Below are positions 26,953-35,415 of a DNA stretch of 64,000 bases, piece by piece (the stretch's first letter is position 1; each line of letters opens with the position of its first letter). This DNA is from Verrucomicrobiota bacterium (GTDB taxonomy: Bacteria > Verrucomicrobiota > Verrucomicrobiia > Opitutales > Opitutaceae): assembly GCA_023432225.1 (NCBI GenBank), contig JAEYUW010000030.1, forward strand, positions 43,392 to 107,391, read 5' to 3'. A program made the translations under genes and the position numbers. The notes beneath the pieces are model-generated. The model was not told the DNA's origin, ran no database searches, and saw only the letters and a list, made by a program, of their open reading frames with translations.

Positions 26953-28107
26953 TCACCAGCCGTTCACGCGCGGCCACTCGGCGACGAGGTCTCGGCTGCC
27001 GTTCACGACGAAGTAGCGGTCGTGCGCGGCGGCGGTCGGGCACGCGTGGTTGGGGAGAATGCGCAGGCGCGTGCCGATCGGAAATGTATCCGGCGCGAGC
27101 GGGTGATCGCTGACGACGAGGCCGTGCTCTTGCCACGTGCGCATCACGCGCAGGCCGGGCAGCAGTTGGCCGTCGAGGTCGCACACGAAACCGTAGCCGG
27201 CATTTTTCTCCGGCGGCAGCGCAGTGGTGGCGGTGTCCTTCGAGAGTGCGAATGAGCCGGCGTCGATCAGGAATTCGTTCGGCCGATGTGCGGGACGGCC
27301 GATCACTTCGGTCAGCACGCTGAGCGCGATGTCGTCGTAGCGGCACGCGCCGATGCCGGCTTGGTAGCAGTCCCAGAACATGTAGACGCCCGCGCGCAGT
27401 TCGGTGATGCCGGCGAGATCCGCGGCGCCGACTGCGCTCGGGCTCGAGCCGAGGCTGAGCACGGCGCTGGGGAAACCCGCGGCATCCAACCGCGCGGCCG
27501 CGGCGCGGAGCGCATCGGCTTCCTGCGCGGCGGCGCGGGCGAAGCCGGCCGCATCGCGTGCGTCGTAGGAAAAACCGCCGTGCGTCGCGACGCCGGCGAA
27601 CAGCGGCCCGAGTTCCTGGGCGACGTGGACCAGTTCGCTGCTGTCCGGCGGCAGTCCGCCGCGGCGATCGCCGCTGTCGATTTCGATCAGCGCGCGGAAA
27701 CGCACCTGTTCGGTGCGGGCGCACGCACGCAGGGCGCGCGCGGTGGCGACGTGGTCGACGAGGACGGCGAGGTTCACGCCGGCGCGAGCGAGCGCAGCGG
27801 CGCGCGGCAGTTTTCCGGGGCCGAGTCCGACGGCGTAGAAGATATCGCGCCAACCGTGGTAGGCGAAGTATTCGGCTTCGCGCAGCGTCGAGACGGTGAT
27901 CGCGCCTTCGGGCGGCGGGGCGACGAGGTGCGCGATGTCGGTGCTCTTGGCGGTTTTGAGATGCGGTCGGAAGCGCACGCCCTTAATGGCGGCGATCGCG
28001 GCCATGTGCGCGAGGTTGCGGGCGAGCTTGCCGCGCTCGAGGACGAGACAGGGCGTCGAGAGTTGCTCGAGGCCAGGCGCGGGGCGCGAAGGAAAGACAG
28101 AACTCAT
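26953..28107 (-). CDS. DSD1/D-threonine aldolase-type PLP enzyme
   Basis: Fold-type III PLP enzyme of 384 aa. The lysine that binds PLP is Lys51 in RPHLKTAKS. The metal-binding His/Cys pair lies near residues 354 and 356 (PNHACP), which is diagnostic of D-serine dehydratase and D-threonine aldolase. It would convert D-serine to pyruvate and ammonia, or split D-threonine or D-hydroxyaspartate; the sequence does not decide which. The next gene on the same strand is a threonine/serine dehydratase-type enzyme, so the pair may degrade hydroxy amino acids. Confidence 0.87.
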   Translation of the reverse strand: MSSVFPSRPAPGLEQLSTPCLVLERGKLARNLAHMAAIAAIKGVRFRPHLKTAKSTDIAHLVAPPPEGAITVSTLREAEYFAYHGWRDIFYAVGLGPGKLPRAAALARAGVNLAVLVDHVATARALRACARTEQVRFRALIEIDSGDRRGGLPPDSSELVHVAQELGPLFAGVATHGGFSYDARDAAGFARAAAQEADALRAAAARLDAAGFPSAVLSLGSSPSAVGAADLAGITELRAGVYMFWDCYQAGIGACRYDDIALSVLTEVIGRPAHRPNEFLIDAGSFALSKDTATTALPPEKNAGYGFVCDLDGQLLPGLRVMRTWQEHGLVVSDHPLAPDTFPIGTRLRILPNHACPTAAAHDRYFVVNGSRDLVAEWPRVNGW

Positions 28108-28118
28108 CGAAGGTGAAG

Positions 28119-28302
28119 AAAGGGAGTCACCACGAAATACACGGAATACACGAAAGGTCTTGCCCGCTAATGGGCGCGAATCGACCCGAATAGACGAACG
28201 GGATGGTGACGGAAATTGGAGAGCTCATGTTCGCGGAAACTCGCGTGATTCGCGGGCAGGTTCGGACCTTTCGTGTGTTTGGTGTGTTTCGTGGTTTCGT
28301 CA
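28119..28302. repeat. Intergenic inverted repeat of ACCACGAAA type
   Basis: CACCACGAAATACACGG at about 28120 is mirrored by GTGTGTTTCGTGG at about 28287, with ACACGAAAGGTC/GGACCTTTCGTGT as inner arms and further inverted blocks around CCCGCTAATGGGCG. The whole gap between two PLP-enzyme genes is filled by this element. Confidence 0.65.
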
Positions 28303-28309
28303 GCTCGGC

Positions 28310-29263
28310 TTATTTTTTCAGCCACGGTAGCGCTTCGAGATCGACGTTGCCGCCCGTCAGGATGAGGCCGACTTTTTTTCCGCGCACGTCGAGCGCGCCG
28401 GAGTGGATGGCGGCGAAGGGCACGGCGGCGGACGGTTCGACGACGATTTTCAAATTTTCCCACAGCGCGCGCATCGCGGCCACGATGGCGTCCTCGGACA
28501 CGGTGACGATGTCGTCGACGTGTTGGAGAATGAGCGGGAGATTGCGCTCGCCGGTGACGTTCGTGCGCAAGCCGTCGGCGATGGTGTTCGCGTGCGCAAT
28601 GCTGACCGGCTTTTTCGCGCGGAAGGATTGCGCGACGTCATCCGCTGCGGCGGGTTCGACGCCGATCACGCGAATGCCGGGCTGCGTGCCTTTCGCTGCG
28701 ACGGCGGTGCCGCTGAGCAGTCCGCCGCCGCCGACGGGGCAGAGCACGAGGTCGAGCGCGCCGGCCTGTTCGAGCAGCTCGAGCGTGGCCGTGCCCTGGC
28801 CGGCCATGACGGCGTAGTCGTCGAAGGGATGCACGAGCACCGCGCCGGTCTCGGCGGCGATTTGCGCACACGCGGCTTCGCGGGCGGTGAGGTTGGGTTC
28901 GCAGTAAACGATTTGGCCGCCGTAGCTCTCGACGTTGCGGATCTTCGTTTGCGGTGCGTTGCGCGGCATCACGATGAAGCCGCGGATGCCGCGGAGTTTC
29001 GCCGCGCGTGCGACGGCGGCGCCGTGGTTGCCGGAGCTGTGCGTGACGACGCCGCGGGCGGCATCCGCCGCGCTGAGCGAGAAAACCGCATTGGCCGCGC
29101 CGCGGGCTTTGAAGGCGCCCATGGCCTGCAGGTTCTCGCACTTGAAGAAGAGCTGCGCGCCGGCCGCGGCGTCGAGGGCCTCGTTGGTGAGGACCGGCGT
29201 GAGCTTCACGTGCGGCGCGATGCGCTCGCGAGCAGCGCGGATGTCGGAAAGGGCCAGAGGCAT
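28310..29263 (-). CDS. Threonine/serine dehydratase or serine racemase-type PLP enzyme
   Basis: Fold-type II PLP enzyme of 317 aa. The PLP lysine is Lys52 in GAFKARGA, the substrate loop is SSGNHGAAVA, and the phosphate-binding glycine loop is PVGGGGLLSG. It lacks the C-terminal ACT regulatory domain of biosynthetic IlvA, so it is a catabolic threonine dehydratase, serine racemase or hydroxyaspartate ammonia-lyase type. The start at 29263 is preferred over an upstream one because homologues begin near the LSDIRAARERI segment. It lies upstream of the D-amino-acid enzyme gene. Confidence 0.87.
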   Translation of the reverse strand: MPLALSDIRAARERIAPHVKLTPVLTNEALDAAAGAQLFFKCENLQAMGAFKARGAANAVFSLSAADAARGVVTHSSGNHGAAVARAAKLRGIRGFIVMPRNAPQTKIRNVESYGGQIVYCEPNLTAREAACAQIAAETGAVLVHPFDDYAVMAGQGTATLELLEQAGALDLVLCPVGGGGLLSGTAVAAKGTQPGIRVIGVEPAAADDVAQSFRAKKPVSIAHANTIADGLRTNVTGERNLPLILQHVDDIVTVSEDAIVAAMRALWENLKIVVEPSAAVPFAAIHSGALDVRGKKVGLILTGGNVDLEALPWLKK

Positions 29264-29363
29264 GCGGCGCGGGCAGGATTGCGCGCGGCGGGGCACGGCG
29301 CAAGCGGCGAGAACGTGCGGTGCGGCGTTGACTCGAGGGACGTGGCACCCAGTTTCGCGCCTC

Positions 29364-30113
29364 GTGAATTCCGCCCCCCCGGAGAATGACCTTAACTCAA
29401 TCGCCCCAGATTGGGAAATCTGGAAGCCGCGCCTGCGCGTGCCGAATTGGCTGCGGGAGAATCCTGGCCTGCTGCTGTCGGTGGTCTATCTGCTGTTGTC
29501 GGCCGTCGGGTTGCTTTACCAGTTCCTGTTTTTCCGCCGGTTCAAACTCAACGTCCTCGAGTTCAGCGATGCGGCGGACTTCCTCATGGTGGTGGTGCGG
29601 GAGCCACTCACGGTCGCGATGGCGTCGCTCGGATTCTTTTTCTATTGGGTCTACATGTGGAGTTCGCTGCAGGCCGCGGGTTGGTTGTTCCGGCGTTGGC
29701 CGCTTTGGCGAAAAGACCCGGCCAAGCTCGCAGCCGCCCGCGAGAAGGCGCGCAAGATGGCGCCGTCGGCTCAGGTGATGTTCATTCTGACTTACGCGGT
29801 GCTGTTCACGCTGCTGTATTCCAACCGGCAGGCGGGGCGCGCGCGGGAGGGGGATTTTCCGCGCGTGACGGTGCAGTATAAGGCGGGTGTCGTCGCCGGC
29901 GCGCAGGCGGCGCCGTTCGAGGCCACGTTGCTGGGCACGACTTCGCGCTTCGTGTTTCTCTATCGCGCCGAGACGAATCGGGCGGAGGCGCTGCCTTTCG
30001 ACGCGATTGCGCAATTGAGCTGGGATGCGCGACGCCGGCAGGATCACGAAGCTGAGGAGGCCCGCCGCGCCGAAGCGGCCAAGGCCGGGGAACAAGGATC
30101 GGCACGGAAGTGA
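29364..30113 (+). CDS. Hypothetical membrane protein
   Basis: About 249 aa from a GTG start; the start is uncertain because no ATG precedes the first hydrophobic segment in this frame. Three hydrophobic stretches are seen: LLLSVVYLLLSAVGLLYQFLF, VAMASLGFFFYWVYMW and VMFILTYAVLFTLLYS. They are followed by a soluble C-terminal part with beta character (RVTVQYKAG) and a charged Ala/Glu/Arg-rich tail. No family was recognised. Confidence 0.65.
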   Translation: MNSAPPENDLNSIAPDWEIWKPRLRVPNWLRENPGLLLSVVYLLLSAVGLLYQFLFFRRFKLNVLEFSDAADFLMVVVREPLTVAMASLGFFFYWVYMWSSLQAAGWLFRRWPLWRKDPAKLAAAREKARKMAPSAQVMFILTYAVLFTLLYSNRQAGRAREGDFPRVTVQYKAGVVAGAQAAPFEATLLGTTSRFVFLYRAETNRAEALPFDAIAQLSWDARRRQDHEAEEARRAEAAKAGEQGSARK

Positions 30114-30185
30114 CGATGCGGATCGAGGCGCGGTGAGGTTTGCGCGTTTGCGTTTGGGTAACTCACCTCTACGTTCGCCGGCGCC

Positions 30186-30572
30186 ATGGCAGTTCAAAAG
30201 CTCCTCCACACCCGCATGCGCGTGAATGACATCGAGCGCACGGTGAAATTCTACGAAGACGCGCTCGGCCTGAAGGCCACGCGCCGCCACACCTCGCCGC
30301 GCGGCGCACAGCTGGTTTTTCTCGCGACGCCGAACAGCGAGGAGGAGATCGAGCTTTGCCAAATGCCGCCCGGCGCTCCGAGCGTGCAGGTGCAGCCCGA
30401 CCTGATGCACCTCGCGTTCGAGGTCGATGACCTCGCGGCTTTCGAGGCCGAGTTGAAGAAGAAGGGTTACGCGCTGAGCGATGGTCCGACCAAGACCGGC
30501 AGCGGCTCCGTCATCGCCTTCATCGACGCGCCCGAAGGTTACGAGGTCGAACTCATCCAGCGCGCGAAGTGA
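30186..30572 (+). CDS. Lactoylglutathione lyase-like glyoxalase
   Basis: A 128-aa single-domain vicinal oxygen chelate protein. Metal ligands typical of glyoxalase I are visible: His near residue 8 (LLHTRMRV), Glu near 57 (EIELCQ), His near 76 (LMHLAFEV) and Glu near 122 (EVELIQ). RMRVNDIERTVKFYEDALG is the family opening. It probably detoxifies methylglyoxal-thiol adducts, though other VOC functions remain possible. Monocistronic. Confidence 0.88.
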   Translation: MAVQKLLHTRMRVNDIERTVKFYEDALGLKATRRHTSPRGAQLVFLATPNSEEEIELCQMPPGAPSVQVQPDLMHLAFEVDDLAAFEAELKKKGYALSDGPTKTGSGSVIAFIDAPEGYEVELIQRAK

Positions 30573-30594
30573 TCAGGGCTCGGGAGGGAGCTGA

Positions 30595-30678
30595 CCACTA
30601 ATCCTCACTAAGATCTCACTAATCAAAACATCTGCCCACGTGGCCGGAGATTAGTGACTCATGGGTGTGCATCAGTGG
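30595..30678. repeat. Imperfect intergenic inverted repeat
   Basis: The 30-nt arms at 30595-30624 and 30649-30678 are imperfect inverted copies, sharing CCACT at the outer end and TCACTAATC at the inner end. They lie upstream of msrA. AT-rich relative to the flanks. Confidence 0.5.
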
Positions 30679-30724
30679 TTCCTCTCCGGAATATCCGGCC
30701 GCGCAGTTCGCTCGTAGTGTTAGC

Positions 30725-31378
30725 ATGAAAATCTTTTCCACGCTTCTTGCCGCGTTTGTGTTCGCGGCGTTCACCGCCTGCTCTCCCATGAACTCGAATT
30801 CCTCCGCGTCTGTCCCGTCGTCCCCGGCCGCTCCGAGCGGTCAGACTGAAATCGCCGTGTTCGGCTCCGGCTGCTTCTGGTGCACCGAAGCGGTGTTCGA
30901 ACACGTCCCCGGCGTGAAGAAGGTGACGAGCGGCTACACCGGCGGCCACGTTGAGAATCCGACCTACAAGCAAGTCTGCGAAGGCGACACGGGCCACGCC
31001 GAGGTGACGCGCATCGAGTTCGATCCGACGGTTGTGAGCTACGCGCAACTGCTGGAGATTTTCTTCGAGTCGCACGACCCGACGACGCTCAACCGACAGG
31101 GCGCGGACGAGGGCACGCAGTATCGCTCGGCGATTTTCTACACGAACGAAGCCCAGAAGGCCGCGGCCGAGGCCGGAAAGCAGGCGGCGCAAAAGGATTT
31201 CGACGATCCGATCGTCACCGAAATCACTCCGCTCGGAAAATTCTACGACGCCGAGGACTACCATCAGGACTATTTCAAAAATAACCCGAATGCCGGCTAC
31301 TGCTCGTTCGTCATCAAGCCGAAGGTGAAAAAGCTGCAGTCGAAAGGCACGATCGCGCCGGAGCGCACGGTGAAGTGA
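30725..31378 (+). CDS. msrA: Lipoprotein peptide-methionine (S)-S-oxide reductase MsrA
   Basis: Reduces methionine-S-sulfoxide in proteins. The 217-aa protein has a lipoprotein signal with the lipobox FTAC (Cys19), so it is likely tethered to a membrane in the periplasm. The catalytic cysteine is Cys50 in GCFWC. Family blocks GYTGGHVENPTYKQVC, HAEVTRIEFDP and QYRSAIF are intact. The start at 30725 is chosen because it opens the signal peptide. A partner MsrB is not nearby. Confidence 0.93.
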   Translation: MKIFSTLLAAFVFAAFTACSPMNSNSSASVPSSPAAPSGQTEIAVFGSGCFWCTEAVFEHVPGVKKVTSGYTGGHVENPTYKQVCEGDTGHAEVTRIEFDPTVVSYAQLLEIFFESHDPTTLNRQGADEGTQYRSAIFYTNEAQKAAAEAGKQAAQKDFDDPIVTEITPLGKFYDAEDYHQDYFKNNPNAGYCSFVIKPKVKKLQSKGTIAPERTVK

Positions 31379-31389
31379 GCGGACGTTCT

Positions 31390-31458
31390 GTAGCGGCGGT
31401 CTGTGACCGCCGAGAGCGCGATGGAGACGAATTGTCGGCGGTCATAGACCGCCGCTAC
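31390..31458. repeat. REP pair (BIME-like)
   Basis: Two inverted units of the GTAG-hairpin family, 31390-31411 and 31437-31458, with the stem GGCGGTC/GACCGCC instead of the GCCGGT type. The spacer is 25 nt. The pair lies between msrA and the glycosyltransferase gene. Confidence 0.8.
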
Positions 31459-31536
31459 AGTCGCCGCGCTTCCTCCTTTCGGCTTACACGCGAAAGCTGG
31501 CGCTGGGCGGGGCAACGTCTCTAGCCTCTGCGTCTC

Positions 31537-32547
31537 ATGCCCCTCGTCTCCGTTGTCATGCCTGCCCGTAACGCGGCCGCCACGGTCGCCCGCGCCGTGG
31601 CGAGCATCCAGGGGCAGACGTTCCGCGATTGGGAACTCGTCGCGCTCGACGACGGCTCGAAGGATGCGACGCGCTTTATCCTGATCGAGATGGCGCAACT
31701 CGATCCGCGCATTCGTGTGCTCCGCACGAAGAGCGGTATCGCCGGCGCACTCAACGCCGGGCTCGCGGCCGCCACCGGCGAATTCATCGCGCGCATGGAC
31801 GCCGATGACGAGATGATGCCGGAGCGGTTGGCAAAGCAGGTCGCGTTTCTGCAGGCGAACCCCGACGTCGGCGTCGTCGGTTCGCGCGTGGAATTTGGCG
31901 GCGATCTGGCGAAGGCCGCTGGTTATGCGCTCCATGTCGAATGGGTGAATTCGCTGCTCACGAGCGAGGAGATCATGCTCAATCGCTTCGTCGAATCGCC
32001 GTTCGCGCATCCCAGCGTGATGTTCCGCCGTCACCTTGTCTACGATCACGGCAACTACCGCGACGGGGATTTCCCGGAGGATTACGAGCTGTGGCTGCGC
32101 TGGATGGACGTGAACGTGAAGATGGCGAAGCTGCCCGACACGCTGCTCACGTGGCACGACCTGCCGGGGCGCGCGTCGCGCGTGGATCCGCGTTATTCGC
32201 CGGAAGCGTTCTACAAATTGAAGGCGTTCTGGCTCGCGGAGTGGCTGAAGCGCGAGATCGAGCTGCCGCGCACGATTTGGATCTGGGGTGCGGGCCGCCC
32301 GACGCGCTTGCGTGCCGCGCATCTCGCGGAGCACGGCGTGCAAATCGCCGGCTACGTCGACATCGATGCCAAGAAGACCGGCAAGAAAGTCGGCGGTGTG
32401 CCGGTGGTCGCCCCCGCGGACCTGCCGCCGCGCGAACAGAATTTCGTGCTCGGCTACGTCGGGACGCGCGGTGCGCGGGACATTATTCGCGGGCGTCTGC
32501 TCGGCACGGGTCGCGTCGAGGGGCGGGATTTTCTGATGTGCGCTTGA
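31537..32547 (+). CDS. Family 2 glycosyltransferase
   Basis: 336 aa. The N-terminal GT-A domain starts LVSVVMPARNAAATVARAV; ALDDGSKD and the metal-binding MDADDEM follow at expected spacing, and FPEDYELWLRW is the acceptor-side acidic motif. The C-terminal quarter (about 245-336) has a Rossmann-like start IWIWGAGRPTRLRAAHL followed by GYVDIDAKK, resembling NAD-like or sugar-modifying folds fused to some GT2 enzymes. The sugar substrate is unknown. Single gene, not in a polysaccharide cluster. Confidence 0.87.
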   Translation: MPLVSVVMPARNAAATVARAVASIQGQTFRDWELVALDDGSKDATRFILIEMAQLDPRIRVLRTKSGIAGALNAGLAAATGEFIARMDADDEMMPERLAKQVAFLQANPDVGVVGSRVEFGGDLAKAAGYALHVEWVNSLLTSEEIMLNRFVESPFAHPSVMFRRHLVYDHGNYRDGDFPEDYELWLRWMDVNVKMAKLPDTLLTWHDLPGRASRVDPRYSPEAFYKLKAFWLAEWLKREIELPRTIWIWGAGRPTRLRAAHLAEHGVQIAGYVDIDAKKTGKKVGGVPVVAPADLPPREQNFVLGYVGTRGARDIIRGRLLGTGRVEGRDFLMCA

Positions 32548-32619
32548 AGCACTGCTGTTGAGCTAAGGCGCGACCTTGCCACGACCGGCGGCGCCGTATT
32601 TGGTCGGACACACACCGTG

Positions 32620-34647
32620 ATGAAGCGAACCCTGATTGCCTTGGTGGCGGTCGTTGGCGCGTGGGGCTGCGCGCAGGCCGTCGAAAAGAAAAGCGGACCG
32701 GTGCCGGCGGAACTGTTGTTCCGGCGGTATCAGCAGAACGACATGAAGATTTCGCCCAACGGGCTTTATCTCGCGAGCGTCATCCCTTACGAGCACGACA
32801 AGCACGAGACGCGCACGCTGCTTGGCGTCTACGATCTGGAGACGAAGAAGACCCAGATGCTCGTCAATGACCCGTCGGTGTGGGTCACCGGATTTGCCTG
32901 GGTCGGCGATGCTCGGTTGCTCGTCCGTTATTGGTCGGTCGTCGGGCCGGCGCTCACGGCGCTGAACGCCGATGGGTCCGAGCGGGTGCAAATTCAGGAA
33001 CCGGGACCGAACCGGAATCGAAACGATCCGGCGAGCTTGCTGCAGCAAGCCACGGTCGTGCACCCGCTGATCGATCAGCCGGATCAGGTGCTCATGGGTC
33101 ATTCGCTGGCCATCGAGTTCACGCCGCGCGCTCTGGCCTATTGGAAGCCGTCGCGGCTCACGGTAGGGCTGTATCGCGTTAACACCCGCACCGGCCAGAT
33201 CACGACGGAGGTGAAGGATCCGGAGATGACGGTCGACTGGTTGTGCGATCGCGGGGGCAAGGCGCGCGTGGCGGTGAGCCTCGACCGGGACGCCTTTGAT
33301 CGGGATTTCTACTGGAAAGACCGGACCCAAATGCCCGCGCTGCACGTCTACTGGATCAACGACGATGGCAGTGCGGAGCGGATCGAGGGGATTCAGGCGC
33401 GCGTTGGGGAAGAGTTTGCGGTGGTCGGCGTGGAAGAGAGCGGCGATTCGTTTCTCTTCCGGGCGCGACGCGATCGAGATCGCGCCGCGGTGTGGCGGTA
33501 TTCCCGAACCACGCGGGCCATTACCGGGCCGGTCGTGGAAAATCCACGCGTTGATCTCGGCGCGCCGCTCCCTTCGCCGTTGGACGCCTCGGCGAGCGGC
33601 ATCTTCACGCCGGAAGGGCGCGGCAAGGTTCATTATTTCGATCCGAATTTCGCGCGGCTCCAGCCGATGCTCGACGAGGCGCTGGGTGAGTTCGTGAACA
33701 CAATCGCGTCGTGGGATCGTAGTCGTCAGCGGCTCCTGGTCGTGAGCCGTTCGGCGCGCGAGCCGGGACGTTTCTACCTCTTCGATCAGAAAACGCAGGA
33801 GCTGAACGCCGTGTTCTATCGCGGACCGTGGCTGAACGAATGGCGTCTGGCCGAGACCGAACCGGTCACAATTTCGGCGCGCGACGGCGTGGCTTTGGAC
33901 TGCTATCTGACGCGTCCCCCGGGCGCGGATTCGCGGCGGAAGTTGCCATTGATGTTGCTCGTGCACGGTGGCCCGTTCGGCATCCGCGACGACTACGAGT
34001 TTAGTCCGGAAGTGCAGTTCCTCGCGACGCGCGGTTACGCCGTGCTTCAGGTCAACTATCGGGGCTCGGGCGGCTTTGGCGCCGCGTTCGAGCAGCTCGC
34101 GGTGAACGAGATCGGTCTGAAGATGCAGGACGATCTCACCGATGCCGCGCAATGGGCTGTCGCGCAGGGCGTGGCCGACCCGGTCCGTCTTGGCATCATG
34201 GGCAGCAGTTACGGCGGTTATGCGGCGCTGCGGGCGGTCACACGCGAGCCGGATCTCTTCAAAGTCGGCGTGGCGATGTTCGCGCCGTCGGATCTCCCGC
34301 GCCAGCTTGCCCACTATCGTGAGAACCCGGACTATTCCTACGCGTATGCGTTCTGGGCGCAGCGTGTGGGCGACGCCGAGAAGGATCGCGCGCGTTTGGA
34401 CAAGGTTTCGCCGGTGAATGCGGTCGCGAAGATCCGCGCACCGCTCTTCATCGTCTATGGCGACAACGACCCGCGCATCCCCTATGCGCAGTCCGCCGAT
34501 TTCGTGCGCGCGCTGCGCGCGGCGAAAAAGGATTTTGTCCGCTTCGCGCCGGAAGGCGAGGGGCACGGCATCGCGGACGAGAAGGCGCGCATCAAGATCT
34601 ACCAGGCGCTGGACGAATTTCTGGCGAGGCGTTTTCCGGCAAACTGA
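32620..34647 (+). CDS. Secreted S9 family (prolyl oligopeptidase-type) peptidase
   Basis: 675 aa from the ATG at 32620 (a GTG one codon earlier is possible). The N-terminal signal has a Cys at WGC that could be lipidated. The propeller region (about 30-400) is followed by an alpha/beta hydrolase domain (about 420-670). The catalytic Ser is in GSSYGGYAAL, Asp in YGDNDPRIPY and His in GEGHGIADE. It would cleave short peptides in the periplasm. A paralogue with the same layout lies 0.8 kb downstream. Confidence 0.9.
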   Translation: MKRTLIALVAVVGAWGCAQAVEKKSGPVPAELLFRRYQQNDMKISPNGLYLASVIPYEHDKHETRTLLGVYDLETKKTQMLVNDPSVWVTGFAWVGDARLLVRYWSVVGPALTALNADGSERVQIQEPGPNRNRNDPASLLQQATVVHPLIDQPDQVLMGHSLAIEFTPRALAYWKPSRLTVGLYRVNTRTGQITTEVKDPEMTVDWLCDRGGKARVAVSLDRDAFDRDFYWKDRTQMPALHVYWINDDGSAERIEGIQARVGEEFAVVGVEESGDSFLFRARRDRDRAAVWRYSRTTRAITGPVVENPRVDLGAPLPSPLDASASGIFTPEGRGKVHYFDPNFARLQPMLDEALGEFVNTIASWDRSRQRLLVVSRSAREPGRFYLFDQKTQELNAVFYRGPWLNEWRLAETEPVTISARDGVALDCYLTRPPGADSRRKLPLMLLVHGGPFGIRDDYEFSPEVQFLATRGYAVLQVNYRGSGGFGAAFEQLAVNEIGLKMQDDLTDAAQWAVAQGVADPVRLGIMGSSYGGYAALRAVTREPDLFKVGVAMFAPSDLPRQLAHYRENPDYSYAYAFWAQRVGDAEKDRARLDKVSPVNAVAKIRAPLFIVYGDNDPRIPYAQSADFVRALRAAKKDFVRFAPEGEGHGIADEKARIKIYQALDEFLARRFPAN

Positions 34648-34702
34648 GCGCGCGGCCGCAAATCGACTTCCCGCGCGGGGCCGCCGCGGCTACACCCGCG
34701 CC

Positions 34703-35371
34703 ATGTCCCGAGGGGAAACGCCGCAACACGCCCGGCTGAAATCGCTCGCGCTCGGTTGGGCGCGGGCGAACGGCTACGCGGTGGCGGCGCGCGAGGTGCG
34801 GGTGCCGCGCAGCGGGTTCCGGGCGGATGTGGCGGCGTGTGCCAGCGAGGCCGGCGGCGCGACGGCGCTGTTCGAGTGCAAACAGGCGCGCGCGGACTTG
34901 TTGAAGGACGCTCACGATGAACAGCGCGCGCGATCGACCGTCGCGGAGCTGGCCGAGCGACGGCGCGTGCTCGAGAGTTTGCTCGCGGTGCACTTTCCGG
35001 AATTGCGCTGCGGCGAGGCGCTGTGGCCGGAGTTTGATCGCTGGGATTTTTCCGGGCTGGAGCACCGGACGTATCGCGCGGTCCGTGCGAGCCTGACGCG
35101 GTGGCAACGTCGCGTGCGCGAAGGCACGAAGTTCTCGCGCATGGGCCGGTATCGCTGCGCCGACCGGCTTTATCTGGTGGTGGAGGACGAGATTGCGGCG
35201 CCGGCGGAAATCCCAGCCGAGTGGGGTGTGCTGGTGCGCCGGGGCGAGGAGCTCGCGTGCCTGCGTCTCCCGGCGACGCTGGTGCCGACGCTCGAACAAC
35301 GCGAGGCGCTGCGACGCTCGATCGCGCGTGCGCTCGAGGTCTTGGGCGCGTCGGCGGAAGATCAGGCGTGA
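34703..35371 (+). CDS. PD-(D/E)XK nuclease-like protein
   Basis: 222 aa. An N-terminal block reads RADVAACASE then TALFECKQARADLLKD, fitting the D-x(n)-E-x-K core of the PD-(D/E)XK nuclease fold (compare MmcB-like proteins). The rest includes FDRWDFSGLEHRTYRAV and a C-terminal leucine/arginine-rich helix. It lies between two S9 peptidase genes, 55 nt after the first. Assignment rests on motif order; no specific role can be given. Confidence 0.55.
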   Translation: MSRGETPQHARLKSLALGWARANGYAVAAREVRVPRSGFRADVAACASEAGGATALFECKQARADLLKDAHDEQRARSTVAELAERRRVLESLLAVHFPELRCGEALWPEFDRWDFSGLEHRTYRAVRASLTRWQRRVREGTKFSRMGRYRCADRLYLVVEDEIAAPAEIPAEWGVLVRRGEELACLRLPATLVPTLEQREALRRSIARALEVLGASAEDQA

Positions 35372-35415
35372 CACGCTGCCGGCCGTTCGCAGCGTCGGGC
35401 ACGGGCCGAATCCTT

